From positions 202,875 to 266,874 of the forward strand of contig JALWPV010000011.1 of assembly GCA_027080775.1 (NCBI GenBank): DNA of 64,000 nt, in the 5' to 3' direction. Of this stretch, positions 52,050 to 61,155 are shown piece after piece. The notes under the pieces are model-generated. The model worked only from the letters and a program-made list of their open reading frames with translations. It was not told the DNA's origin and ran no database searches. This DNA comes from Acidilobaceae archaeon. GTDB lineage: Archaea; Thermoproteota; Thermoprotei_A; Sulfolobales; Acidilobaceae. The first letter of the stretch is position 1. Every line of letters begins with the position of its first letter. The translations under genes were made by a program, and so were the position numbers.

Positions 52050-52574
52050 TTACTCCACCTTAACCTCCACGCCGCCCTCCTCCTTGCGCTCCTTCTTCTT
52101 CAGCTTGACCTCTAGGACCCCGTTGCGGTAGCTGGCCTTGGCACTGGCGGGGTCTACCTTAGCTGGCAGCTGGACCTCCTTGTAGTACTTCTTGCTGTTC
52201 TCCGCCTTGATTATGACCCTGTCCTCGGTCGCCCTCACCTTGATCTTATCCTTGTCGACGCCGGGCAGCTCGGCTACCACGAGCACCTCATCATCCTCCT
52301 CTATGACATCTATTAGCGGCTCTATTACATCGCTTATCCTGGGCCTGCCAGTGGGCGTCCTCCTGATGTTGCCGAACTCCTCCACCCTAGGCACGCCGTC
52401 CGGCCCTATCGTTATCCTCACGCCATAGTAGTAGGGGCCTATCACCCTGCCGCTAGAGGTCTTAGCCAGCTCCTCGAACTCCCTCTCGAGCCTCTCGATC
52501 TCCTCCTCGAACTCCCTCATTATATCATCGAATATATCGAAGATGCTCCTACGCCTCCTGAAGAAGCTGCTCAT
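52050..52574 (-). CDS. small heat-shock protein (Hsp20)
   Basis: Alpha-crystallin-type chaperone. ATG 52574 with GAGGGAGGGT upstream gives a 174-residue protein: N-terminal helical region with FDIFDDIMREFEEEIERLEREFEEL, alpha-crystallin domain from about 85 (PLIDVIEEDDEVLVVAELPGVDKDKIKV) and GVLEVKL at the end. The longer frame above this start is a shadow. It is divergent from the GG reductase gene with 67 nt between. Confidence 0.95.
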   Translation of the reverse strand: MSSFFRRRRSIFDIFDDIMREFEEEIERLEREFEELAKTSSGRVIGPYYYGVRITIGPDGVPRVEEFGNIRRTPTGRPRISDVIEPLIDVIEEDDEVLVVAELPGVDKDKIKVRATEDRVIIKAENSKKYYKEVQLPAKVDPASAKASYRNGVLEVKLKKKERKEEGGVEVKVE

Positions 52575-52641
52575 ACCCTCCTCACCCAGAGTGAAGAGCC
52601 GGGTGAGGGCTAATAAGAGCGCTTCAATAGCCGGGGCCCCG

Positions 52642-54015
52642 GTGCTCGGGGTGGATGAGAGGTACGATGTAATAATAGTCGGCCTCGGCCCCGCCGGGGC
52701 CTCGCTGGCTTGGCTGCTGAGGAACTCCGGCCTCAAGGTGCTCGGCCTGGAAATGGTCAGCTGGAACCGCTTATGGGGGAAGCCATGCGGTAACGCTATA
52801 GGCCGACACCACTTCGCGGAGACGGGCCTGCCCGAGCCGCGTGGCGATGAGATCAAGCAGCGGGTTGAGGGCATAGACATAATCAGTCCCAAGGAGGACG
52901 TGGTCCTGCGGGTGAAGGGCGAGGGGTACATGATAGACCGCACCAAGCTCGGGCAGCGCTACGTCAAGGAGGCCATGGACTCCGGCGTGGAGGTAAGACT
53001 TGGCGTCCAGGCCCTGGCACCGATTATAGAGAACGGAGGAGTTACCGGCGTAATAGCGCGCAACCCCGACGGCTCGAAGACAGAGCTGAGGGGGAATATA
53101 GTAGTTGATGCAACAGGCAACAGCGGCGTCCTCAGGAGGAGGACCCCCCGCCAGTGGCCGGTTAACGAGCCCTTGAAGCCGACCGACGCTAACATCGCCT
53201 ATAGGGAGATAGTGGAGCTCGACTATGAGATAGAGGAGCCCTCCTACATCAGGATCTACGTGAACCAGGAGATAGCCCCAGGCGGTTACTGGTGGTTCTT
53301 CCCGGAGGGAGCGAGGAGGGCCAACATAGGCCTAGGAGTCCAGGGGGGTAGGGGCCACCCCAACCCGGCGGTGATATACCGGGAGAAGCTCCTCTCCAGG
53401 CCCGAGGTCAGGCCAGTTAAGGTGCTGGACGCCAGCGGCTCGCTAGTGCCGACGAGAAGGCCAGCTAACACGCTGGTGTGGAACGGGTTCATAGGTATAG
53501 GCGATAACGCCTACACCGTGAACCCCGTGCACGGGGGCGGCATGGGCTACGCGATGTACGCCGCCTACGTGGCATCTAAAGCCATACTAGAAGCACACGA
53601 GGCCGGAGACTATAGCGCTAGGGGCCTCTGGGGGGCGAACCTGGGCTACATGAGGACCCTAGGCGCCCGCCAGGCCTCACTCGACATATTCAGAATATTC
53701 CTCCAGTGCCTCTCCAACGATGACATAGAGTTCGGGCTCCGCCACGGCATAATGAGGGCCGAGGACGCCTACGAGACCAGTGTGACCGGCGAGTTGAAGG
53801 CGAACCTAGGGATCCTCGATAAGATATCCATACTCCTGAAGAGCCTGGGCAGGCCGAGCCTGCTCCCGAAGCTCGTCTTGGTAGCCAGGTACATGAGCAG
53901 GATCAAGGGCCTCTACCAGCGGTACCCCGAGGCTCCGGAGGGCCTAGCACGGTGGGTAGCGGAGGTTGAGGAGTTGTACTCGGAATACAAGAAAGCCCTA
54001 GGAGTCGACTGGTAG
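52642..54015 (+). CDS. digeranylgeranylglycerophospholipid reductase
   Basis: FAD-dependent reductase that saturates archaeal membrane lipid chains. From GTG 52642: DVIIVGLGPAGASLAWLLRNSGLKVLG, the CGNAIGRHHF segment with Cys typical of the family, VVDATGNSGVLRR and FIGIGDNAYTVNPVHGGGMGYAMYA for FAD. GTG 52642 and 52651 are alternatives; the longest frame overlaps Hsp20 and is not needed. It matches GGR better than the 6451 gene does. Complements the G1P dehydrogenase at the left end. Confidence 0.88.
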   Translation: MLGVDERYDVIIVGLGPAGASLAWLLRNSGLKVLGLEMVSWNRLWGKPCGNAIGRHHFAETGLPEPRGDEIKQRVEGIDIISPKEDVVLRVKGEGYMIDRTKLGQRYVKEAMDSGVEVRLGVQALAPIIENGGVTGVIARNPDGSKTELRGNIVVDATGNSGVLRRRTPRQWPVNEPLKPTDANIAYREIVELDYEIEEPSYIRIYVNQEIAPGGYWWFFPEGARRANIGLGVQGGRGHPNPAVIYREKLLSRPEVRPVKVLDASGSLVPTRRPANTLVWNGFIGIGDNAYTVNPVHGGGMGYAMYAAYVASKAILEAHEAGDYSARGLWGANLGYMRTLGARQASLDIFRIFLQCLSNDDIEFGLRHGIMRAEDAYETSVTGELKANLGILDKISILLKSLGRPSLLPKLVLVARYMSRIKGLYQRYPEAPEGLARWVAEVEELYSEYKKALGVDW

Positions 54016-54621
54016 GGGCTTGAGGCGTAAGACCATGATATAGGCGTCCTCCCCATCCATATAGTAGCCTTTAACCCTCCTAGCCTTTACGAACCCATAC
54101 TTCTCGTAGAGGCGTATGGCTATGTCGTTCGACACCCTCACCTCGAGGTAGACTGACTCGACGTCGTAGACCTCCCTCATCACACGTATAGTCTCCTCGA
54201 GGAGCGCCGAGCCTATGCCCCTGCCCCGGTACTCCTCTAGAACGGCTATTGAAACCAGGTGCCCCACCCTGCCGACATCCGGGCTGCGGGGGCGGAACTG
54301 TGTTAAGACGCTCTTCAGGCTCTTGAGCCCCCTGCCTAGGGGTGAGGCTTCACTCCCCAACTCATTTGCCAGGCCTCTGAGGACGGGGTCGGCTACCGTC
54401 TCAACCCTACTCATGGCATAGCCCACGACCCGCCCGTCGGCCTCGGCGACTACGAACGCCTCCGGCCACCTCTCCAGGATGTACTTGAAGAAGCCGTACC
54501 AGTAATTCTCGGGCAGGCTTCTGTAGTTGACCTCCATGACCTGGGTGAGGTCCTCCTCCCTGGCCCTCCTGATGACGTAGCCCTCCCCGCGCCTACTCTG
54601 CGGGGGGCTCAAGACGCACAT
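53998..54621 (-). CDS. ard1: N-terminal acetyltransferase (Ard1/RimI type)
   Basis: GNAT-fold N-terminal acetyltransferase of the archaeal Ard1 family. The acetyl-CoA signature is VLEEYRGRGIGSALLEETIRVM, followed by VYLEVRVSNDIAIRLYEKYGF, with the substrate loop around NYWYGFFKYILERWPEAF. The N-terminal 15 residues are probably disordered. A 40-residue insertion (SEASPLGRGLKSLKS) separates strands. Convergent with the GG reductase by 18 nt. Confidence 0.9.
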   Translation of the reverse strand: MCVLSPPQSRRGEGYVIRRAREEDLTQVMEVNYRSLPENYWYGFFKYILERWPEAFVVAEADGRVVGYAMSRVETVADPVLRGLANELGSEASPLGRGLKSLKSVLTQFRPRSPDVGRVGHLVSIAVLEEYRGRGIGSALLEETIRVMREVYDVESVYLEVRVSNDIAIRLYEKYGFVKARRVKGYYMDGEDAYIMVLRLKPLPVDS

Positions 54622-54642
54622 GCCGGGGCACCCCCCGGAGGT

Positions 54643-55950
54643 TTGCGGTGGGCGCTAGACTCAATAAAGCGTGCCACGCGACAGCCTAAATGGGGCTTCA
54701 TAGTGCCGCATCCCACGCATAGCATCATAGGCGAGTACAGCGGCTCCCTTAGGGGTAAGTGCGTGGTCCTCGGCGTAACAGCTAGCGTGGCCCTCTACAG
54801 GTCCCTCGACACAACCCGCTGGCTGCTGCGTAGGGGGGCCCGCGTGAGGGTAGTAATGACCAAGCCCGCTGCCGAGTTAGTCTCGCCTAGGATGTTCCAC
54901 TGGGCGACGGCTGAGGAGCCTATTGTGGATCTCACGGGGAGGGTCGAGCATATAGAGTTGGCCTCCGAGTGCGACTCGATGCTGGTTGCACCGGCCACGC
55001 TATCCACGATGTCTAAGATAGCCTATGGGATAACTGACAACCCCGTCGCCCTCACAGCGGTCTCGATGAGGTCCGAGGGTAAGCTCGTTGCCATAGCCCC
55101 GGCAATGCACTCCAACATGGCATCGAGCCTCCAGTACGAGCAGGCCATCGCCGCCCTAGCAAGGCAGGGCTACGTGGTCATCCCCCCGCACTTCGAGGCC
55201 GGGGTAGCTAAGTACAGGGACCCCAAGCTCCTGGCGAGGCTCATGGCATCTCTAACGCTCCGCGGCAGGGATCTCGAGGGCCTCAAGGTCCTGGTGACCG
55301 CGGGGCCGACGAGGGAGTGGCTCGACCCAGTGAGGTTCATCTCAAACCCCAGCAGCGGCCTCATGGGCCTCGAGGCCGCCCTGGAGGCATACGCCCGGGG
55401 GGCCGAGGTGAAGCTCATCCACGGCCCCATGAGTATAGATGTACCCAGCCTCATCGAGTCCACCGCCGTTGAGACCACCGAGGAGATGGCAGCCGCTGTT
55501 CGAGAGGCCACGGAGAAGACTCCCTTTGATGTGATAGTCGCCGCCGCTGCCCCGGCGGACTTCCGCCCAGCCTCCAGGCGGGACTCCAAGATCCGGAGCG
55601 GGGCACCCCTCGAACTCAAGCTGGAGCCCACGCCGAAGGTTATAGGCTCCATAGCCAGGAGGCCCCGCGTGCTTGTAGCCTTCGCCGCCGAGACCGCGGC
55701 GGGGCTCGGGGAACTCGAGTCCCTCGCCAGGGCGAAGATGGAGAAGTACGGGGCCGACGTGATGGTAGCGAACATAGTCGGGCTACCGGGCCTGGGGTTC
55801 TCCGCGGAGAGGGAGAAGGGAGTCATCATGGCTAAGTGGGGATTTAAGAGGTCCTTCGAGTCCATGCTTAAAGAGGATATAGCCAGGCTAATATTCGACC
55901 TAGTACTAGAAGCGCTCAGGGGTGATGGGGTTGGCGAGAGTCACACTTGA
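54643..55950 (+). CDS. coaBC: phosphopantothenoylcysteine synthetase/decarboxylase CoaBC
   Basis: Bifunctional CoA enzyme. The N-terminal CoaC flavodomain has CVVLGVTASVALYRSLDT, VLVAPATLSTMSKIAYGI and IAPAMHSNMASS, and the C-terminal CoaB synthetase domain has VLVTAGPTREWLDPVRFISNPSSGLMG. Archaeal length (435). The start is TTG 54643 with GGAGGT before it. It begins a run of nadE, pok and pps. Confidence 0.95.
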   Translation: MRWALDSIKRATRQPKWGFIVPHPTHSIIGEYSGSLRGKCVVLGVTASVALYRSLDTTRWLLRRGARVRVVMTKPAAELVSPRMFHWATAEEPIVDLTGRVEHIELASECDSMLVAPATLSTMSKIAYGITDNPVALTAVSMRSEGKLVAIAPAMHSNMASSLQYEQAIAALARQGYVVIPPHFEAGVAKYRDPKLLARLMASLTLRGRDLEGLKVLVTAGPTREWLDPVRFISNPSSGLMGLEAALEAYARGAEVKLIHGPMSIDVPSLIESTAVETTEEMAAAVREATEKTPFDVIVAAAAPADFRPASRRDSKIRSGAPLELKLEPTPKVIGSIARRPRVLVAFAAETAAGLGELESLARAKMEKYGADVMVANIVGLPGLGFSAEREKGVIMAKWGFKRSFESMLKEDIARLIFDLVLEALRGDGVGESHT

Positions 55951-56776
55951 CAGTATAGTCAAGCTGGACTACTCCCTCGTTGAAAGGGAGCTAGTGGAGT
56001 TCCTCAAGGGGGTCCTCGAGGAGTCGGGTGCCAAGGGCTTCGTAGTAGGCCTAAGCGGAGGTGTGGACTCGGCGACTTCCTTCTACCTCGCCTTAAAGGC
56101 TGTAGGCAGGGATAGGGTGCATGTACTCGTAATGCCGGACTCCACCGTCACCAAGAAGGAGGATGAGGAGGACGCGCTCAGCCTAGCCCGGCAGGCCGGC
56201 GTAAGGGTTCACAGGATAGACATAGCGCCGATAGTAGACGTGTTCAAAGGCGCCATACCCGTCTACGGGGGAGACGAGGAGGATAGGGTGCCCCTCGGCA
56301 ACCTCAGGGCTAGGATAAGGATGTGCCTCCTCTACTACTACGCCAACAAGCTAGACTACCTTGTCCTCGGCACCACGGATAGGAGCGAGTGGCTCATAGG
56401 CTACTTCACGAAGTATGGTGACGGCGCGGTTGACGTGGAGCCGATCATAATACTCTACAAGAGCCAGGTCAGAAGGCTGGCCTCCCACCTAGGGGTCCCG
56501 GAGAGGGTGGCCTACAAGCCCAGCAGCCCCGGCCTATGGCCGGGCCACATGGCGGAGGCCGAGCTGGGCGTCAGCTATGACGAGGTCGACCTGGTGCTCC
56601 ACTCGATATTCGACCTCGGCCTGAAGCCCGAGGAGGTCCCGGAGGCCACGGGAGTCTCGAGGAAGGTCGTAGACAGGGTCCTGGAGCTGTACAGGGTCAA
56701 CGAGCACAAGAGGAAGCCCCCGCACTCCCCCAGCCTCGATGTAGTGAAGAGGGCGGGATTAGAGGTAAGGGTCTGA
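55925..56776 (+). CDS. nadE: NAD+ synthetase
   Basis: Final step of NAD synthesis, using ammonia. The ATP-pyrophosphatase motif VVGLSGGVDSATSFYLALK and NLRARIRMCLLYYYAN with DRSEWLIGYFTKYGDGAVDVEPI are diagnostic. No glutaminase domain, so it is the ammonia form. A GTG directly precedes ATG 55925, overlapping coaBC by 26 nt. Confidence 0.96.
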   Translation: MGLARVTLDSIVKLDYSLVERELVEFLKGVLEESGAKGFVVGLSGGVDSATSFYLALKAVGRDRVHVLVMPDSTVTKKEDEEDALSLARQAGVRVHRIDIAPIVDVFKGAIPVYGGDEEDRVPLGNLRARIRMCLLYYYANKLDYLVLGTTDRSEWLIGYFTKYGDGAVDVEPIIILYKSQVRRLASHLGVPERVAYKPSSPGLWPGHMAEAELGVSYDEVDLVLHSIFDLGLKPEEVPEATGVSRKVVDRVLELYRVNEHKRKPPHSPSLDVVKRAGLEVRV

Positions 56777-56777
56777 G

Positions 56778-57662
56778 ATGCCCGAAGACCTAGTGCCCTG
56801 CGCGGCGGTGCCCCACCACATAACGGCCTTCTTCACCCCCCACTGGGAGCCCGGTGACCCCCTCCGCACAGGCTCCAGGGGGGCCGGGGTTGTCATAGAC
56901 ACGCTGGCTAGGGCGTGCTACGGCTTGGGAAGCGGGCTCGAGCCCAACGGCCCCCCCGCCAGGGCCCTGAGGATCCTCGGGGCCACGCCTAGGGCGTCGA
57001 TACACGAGCCGCTACCCGCCGCGAGGGGCTACGCCACGAGCGCGGCGGTCACGCTAGCTGTGGCGCTGGCTGCCTCGGCAGCCCGCGGGGCCAGCCTGCT
57101 GGCGGCTGCTGATGCGGCGCACACCGCGGAGGTCGAGAGCAGGACTGGCCTGGGCGACGTGCTGGCGCTCTGGAGCGCCGCCGGGGGAGTGGCCATAAGG
57201 CTCCGCTCGGGCGCTCCTAGCGTTGGCCTCGTAGACTACCTGCAGGCGCCGCCCTCCCTGGTTTTGGTCACGGCCTCGAGGGGAGAGGAGGGGACGCCGA
57301 GTCTCCTAGCCAGGCTCTCGAGCGAGGCCGTTAGGGAGGCCGAGTCGAGGCTCGAGAGGCTCTCCTCCGAGCCCTCATTCGAGGCGTTCGTGAAGGAGGC
57401 CACATCCTACTCGCTGAGGGTCGGGTGGCTGAAGGGCCTCCTGGGCGGGTACGCCGAGAGGATCCTCTCGATGGAGGGGGTGCTCGGGGGCTATGCTAAG
57501 AAGAGGGTAGCAGTCTTCATAGTGGAGTCTGATAGGGCGCAGGACGTGGCGTCCACGCTGGCGGCCGGGGGATTCGATGTGAGGCTGCACGGCTTCTGGC
57601 GTGGGGGAGGCCCCCTAGTCGAGTGGATAAACCCCCTGCAGGCACCGGCTAGTTGGGGCTGA
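56778..57662 (+). CDS. pok: pantoate kinase
   Basis: GHMP-type pantoate kinase, the archaeal route to 4-phosphopantoate for CoA. The N-terminal PHHITAFFTPH, the GHMP ATP-loop ARGYATSAAVTLAVALA and a TGLGDVLALWSAAGGVAIR block fit the family. It lies between nadE and the synthetase pps, 1 nt after nadE, confirming the pathway. Confidence 0.93.
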   Translation: MPEDLVPCAAVPHHITAFFTPHWEPGDPLRTGSRGAGVVIDTLARACYGLGSGLEPNGPPARALRILGATPRASIHEPLPAARGYATSAAVTLAVALAASAARGASLLAAADAAHTAEVESRTGLGDVLALWSAAGGVAIRLRSGAPSVGLVDYLQAPPSLVLVTASRGEEGTPSLLARLSSEAVREAESRLERLSSEPSFEAFVKEATSYSLRVGWLKGLLGGYAERILSMEGVLGGYAKKRVAVFIVESDRAQDVASTLAAGGFDVRLHGFWRGGGPLVEWINPLQAPASWG

Positions 57663-57664
57663 GC

Positions 57665-58450
57665 ATGGAGGAGGGCCACGGCATACCCAGGAGCCACCCC
57701 CGATACCACTCGCTCGTCATAAGGGAGAGGCTGGTGGAGGGCTTCCGGAAGGGCATAGTCGTGCCCCAAGGCCTAATAGCCCATGGCAGGGGGGAGGCCT
57801 TCGACTACATACTGGGGGAGAAGACGCACCCCTTCGCCGTCAGGGCCGTGGAGGCGGCCGTCGCCTCGCTGCTGGTGGCGGAGAGGCCCGTGATATCGGT
57901 TAACGGTAACATGGCGGCTCTCGCTCCCAGGGAGATAGTAGAGCTCTCAGAGGCCACGGGCGCCCCTATAGAGGTGAACCTCTTCTACAGGACTGAGGAG
58001 CGCGTGAGGGCGATAGAGGAGCACCTAAGGCAGCATGGAGCCACGAGGATCCTCGGGGCCTCCTGCAGGCGCGCCCACCTGCCAGGCCTCGAGAGCCCCC
58101 GGGGCGTGGTGTGCGAGGAGGGCATCTACTCGGCGGACTTCGTCCTACTCGGCATAGAGGATGGCGACAGGACCGAGGCCCTGAAGAGGCTTGGGAAGAG
58201 GGTGGCCGCCATAGACTTGAACCCATTCTCCCGCACCGCCCAGATGGCTGATATAACTATAGTCGACGAGGCCACGAGGGCGCTGAAGCTGGCCGTCCGG
58301 GTCGCGGGCGAGCTTAGGGGGAGGCCGGCCGCCGAGCTACGCCGCATCGTGGAGTCCTACGATAACAGGGCCGTGCTACGTGAGGCGTTCAAGGCCATGC
58401 TTGAGAGGCTCTCCTACGCCTCCTCCAAGGGCCTCCTCCTGGAGCCCTAG
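57665..58450 (+). CDS. pps: 4-phosphopantoate--beta-alanine ligase
   Basis: Archaeal phosphopantothenate synthetase (DUF137). Landmarks: RSHPRYHSLVIRERLVEGFRKGIVVPQGLIAHGRGEAFDY, VISVNGNMAALAPREIVEL, IDLNPFSRTAQMADI. ATG 57665 follows GGGGCTGAGC; the frame opens at TTG 57653 inside pok. Its 3' end overlaps the convergent unknown gene by 75 nt. Completes the CoA module with coaBC and pok. Confidence 0.95.
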   Translation: MEEGHGIPRSHPRYHSLVIRERLVEGFRKGIVVPQGLIAHGRGEAFDYILGEKTHPFAVRAVEAAVASLLVAERPVISVNGNMAALAPREIVELSEATGAPIEVNLFYRTEERVRAIEEHLRQHGATRILGASCRRAHLPGLESPRGVVCEEGIYSADFVLLGIEDGDRTEALKRLGKRVAAIDLNPFSRTAQMADITIVDEATRALKLAVRVAGELRGRPAAELRRIVESYDNRAVLREAFKAMLERLSYASSKGLLLEP

Positions 58451-59050
58451 CCCGCGGCCGCCCCGGGCCAGGCCCAGGAGCCTCTCCGCGGCGTCGAGGA
58501 TCCTCCTAGCCATGGAGGCCTCGGCCTCCAACTCGTCCTCAAGCCCGAGCTCCTCGACCCTAGCTAGGAACTCTACTATTAGGGGGAGCTCCCTGAAAGC
58601 CACCTCCCTGAGGATCCTGAGGGCCTGGGGCCCCCGCCTCCTTGAGGCTGCCTCTAGGCGGCTCAGGATCCTCTCCGGCTCGAGGGAGTAGAACTGGATC
58701 CTGAGAAGCCTGGCCCTGGGGTCGGCCTCGCCAGTGGCCTGGCTCGGTCTTCCCTCGTACTCGGCGAGGGCCTCCTCTATAGCGTCGAGATCCGTTATTC
58801 TCCACCAGTGCTGGGAGCCGCTCTTATAGCTCGTCTCTATGAGCCCATACTCCCTCTCGAGCCTCGACAGTAGAAGGGAGGGGTTGTAGTCGAGCCCGTA
58901 CTCGCGGAGCTTCCTCTTCACGCTCCTATAATCGAAGTCGCCTAGACGCGCCCTCCCCAGGGACTCCCTGGCAGCCTCCACGATGGCCTTGAGGACGTAG
59001 TAGCCCCTCTCACCGTAGACCGCCAGGAACTCGACGGCCCTGCCTGGCAT
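58376..59050 (-). CDS. unknown helical protein with possible winged helix
   Basis: A 224-residue protein. The N-terminal region (DYRSVKRKLREYGLDYNPSLLLSRLEREYGLIETSYKSGSQHWWRI) looks like a winged helix, followed by long helices rich in Leu/Glu/Arg (ILREVAFRELPLIVEFLARVEEL). No known motif. It overlaps pps by 75 nt. I cannot name the family. Confidence 0.55.
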   Translation of the reverse strand: MPGRAVEFLAVYGERGYYVLKAIVEAARESLGRARLGDFDYRSVKRKLREYGLDYNPSLLLSRLEREYGLIETSYKSGSQHWWRITDLDAIEEALAEYEGRPSQATGEADPRARLLRIQFYSLEPERILSRLEAASRRRGPQALRILREVAFRELPLIVEFLARVEELGLEDELEAEASMARRILDAAERLLGLARGGRGLGLQEEALGGGVGEPLKHGLERLT

Positions 59051-59146
59051 GCAACCACCCCGGGGAGGGCGCCTCCCAGGCCCTTAGGGGGAGGAGCTTT
59101 CAGGTTTATCCGAGTTACACCCAGGCTGGAGGGGGCGCTGCTTCGG

Positions 59147-59932
59147 TTGGACAAGAATTCCGGTGACGCCGTGGTAGTCGAGGGCCTCGCCAAGGATATC
59201 GGGTCCACGCGCGTGCTGAGGGGCGTCAACTTGAGGGTTAGGCGCGGCGAGGTCCACGTGCTCGCCGGCCCGAACGGGGCCGGGAAGACTACGACCCTCA
59301 GGGTAATACTTGGGCTCGCCCGCAGGTCCGCGGGGCGGGTCCTAACGCTGGGCCTCGACCCGGAGGCACGGGGCTTCGACGCCGTTAAATCCAGGATAGG
59401 CTACCTGCCCGAGGACGCCAAGCCCTACGAGAGGCTGACGGGCTGGGAGAACCTCTACTTCTACGCCCTCGCCTACACGGGCGGCGACAGGTCCAGGGCG
59501 AGGCTCGTCGCCTCCAGGGGGGCCGAGATAGCTGGCCTCCCCCGCGAGGCGCTCGCGAGAAGGGCGTCAACCTATAGTAAGGGCATGGCGCGCAGGCTCC
59601 TCCTAGCCAGGGCCCTGATGCACGAGCCCGAGCTTGCTGTGCTCGACGAGCCTACATCGGGCCTCGACGTCTTCTCAGTCCTCAGGGTCAGGCGGCTCAT
59701 CAGGGGAATAGCCGGGCGCGGGGCGGCTGTGCTGGTTACTACTCACAACCTCCTCGAGGCCCAGGTGATAGCTGATAGGGTCACCTTCATAGCGGATGGT
59801 AGGAGCCTCTGCACATGCACGGTGGCTGAGGCCCTCGAGAGGTTCTCGGCCAGCAACCTCGAGGAGGCCTTCGTGAGGGCGGTGGGCGATGCTGAGGGCC
59901 ATACTCTGGAAGGAGCTCCTAGAGCTGGCTAG
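59147..59932 (+). CDS. ABC transporter ATP-binding protein
   Basis: ATPase subunit of an ABC exporter. Walker A is GPNGAGKTTTLRVILGL, Q-loop region GYLPEDAKPYERLTGWENLYFY, signature YSKGMARRLLLARALMHEPELAVLDEPTSG (ABC signature partly degenerate: YSKGM), and H-loop TTHNLLEA. The start is TTG 59147. The permease gene follows with an overlap of 44 nt. Confidence 0.95.
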   Translation: MDKNSGDAVVVEGLAKDIGSTRVLRGVNLRVRRGEVHVLAGPNGAGKTTTLRVILGLARRSAGRVLTLGLDPEARGFDAVKSRIGYLPEDAKPYERLTGWENLYFYALAYTGGDRSRARLVASRGAEIAGLPREALARRASTYSKGMARRLLLARALMHEPELAVLDEPTSGLDVFSVLRVRRLIRGIAGRGAAVLVTTHNLLEAQVIADRVTFIADGRSLCTCTVAEALERFSASNLEEAFVRAVGDAEGHTLEGAPRAG

Positions 59933-61094
59933 GGACAGGAGGACCCTGGCGGCTGTCGTGCTCATGCCGCTGCTGGGCCTCCCCAGCATGGGCCTCCTAG
60001 CCGGCACGCTATACCACGAGCAGGTCGCCACGCTCGGGGTGTACTATGATGACCCTCAGGCTTCGGGCATGGCTAGGTGGATAGCCTCGAGGGCCGCCAG
60101 CGAGGCGGGGGCTCAGGGGCTCCAGCTAGCCGTTAGGGTGCATAGGGGCGAGCCGGAGCCTGGGTGCTGCGCGGTATTCATCTACCTCCCCCGCGGGTTC
60201 TACTTCAACGCCACCAGCGTCTCGAGGAGGGCGCTCGTCTACGTCGGGAAGGTGATTGCTAGCCAGGCCGCGGACGCCGCATACAGCGTGGCCCAGGGGG
60301 TGCTCGAGGAGCTCTCGAGGAGCATGGCTGTCGAGAGGGTGGAGGTACTCGCGAGGGCTGCCGGGGTCAACGTGAGCCCCGAGAGCGTGCTCAGCCCCCT
60401 GGTTGTGAGGGAGTACTACTACAAGCCCTCGGGGGCCCCCGCCACCCAGAGGGAGAGGCTGGCTGCGCAGACTGCTAGGATGCTGGAGTTCGCCCTCATC
60501 TTCGTTGTGAACCCGGCCGTGGTCTACGTGACGGATGCTATAGTCGGGGAGAGGGAGAGGAGGACACTGGAGGCCCTCCTAGCCACCCCCCTGGGAGTGA
60601 GGGAAGTGGTAACGGGGAAGATGCTCGCCTCGAGCTTCATAGGATTCACGGCCGCCCTGGCAGACACGCTCGGGGTCATCATATTCTTCGACGTACTAGG
60701 CGGCGTTGGGGCCGTGACGCCCGGGCTCCTAGTGCTTCACGCCCTGGTCTCCGGGGTCCTCGTGGTGATGACGGCCGCAATCATAGCTCCAATAGCGGCT
60801 AGGAGCCCCACGACCAGGTCGGCTCAGGCCACCGGGATGCTCGTGCTAGGCGTGGCGACGCTCATATACTTCGCGGCCCTCTTCACCGACCTATTCAACC
60901 TACCGGCCCCCATAGAGGCGGCCCTACTAGCCATACCCTTCACCCACGCCGCGCTGGCGATACAAGCCTACGCCGTGGGGGCGACGCTTAGGATGGCAGG
61001 GCACATAGCATTCATGGCCGCCGTGGCACTCGCAGGGGCGTACGCCGCCTCGAGGCTCGTGGACCCCGAGAGGATGGTCATGCTGCGCGACTAG
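59889..61094 (+). CDS. ABC-2 type transporter permease
   Basis: Membrane partner of the ATPase. About six hydrophobic segments: one near the N-terminus (about 20-35) and five in the C-terminal half (215-390), with a long extracytoplasmic loop between (about 40-190). ABC-2 sequence feature ERERRTLEALLATPLGVREVV. It resembles NatB/exporter permeases; substrate unknown. Overlaps the ATPase gene by 44 nt. Confidence 0.88.
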   Translation: MLRAILWKELLELARDRRTLAAVVLMPLLGLPSMGLLAGTLYHEQVATLGVYYDDPQASGMARWIASRAASEAGAQGLQLAVRVHRGEPEPGCCAVFIYLPRGFYFNATSVSRRALVYVGKVIASQAADAAYSVAQGVLEELSRSMAVERVEVLARAAGVNVSPESVLSPLVVREYYYKPSGAPATQRERLAAQTARMLEFALIFVVNPAVVYVTDAIVGERERRTLEALLATPLGVREVVTGKMLASSFIGFTAALADTLGVIIFFDVLGGVGAVTPGLLVLHALVSGVLVVMTAAIIAPIAARSPTTRSAQATGMLVLGVATLIYFAALFTDLFNLPAPIEAALLAIPFTHAALAIQAYAVGATLRMAGHIAFMAAVALAGAYAASRLVDPERMVMLRD

Positions 61095-61155
61095 GGGGCT
61101 CGCGCGGTTGATCTGACCTCAAACCCCCACGGGGGGTCGGAGACCGCTATCCCGC

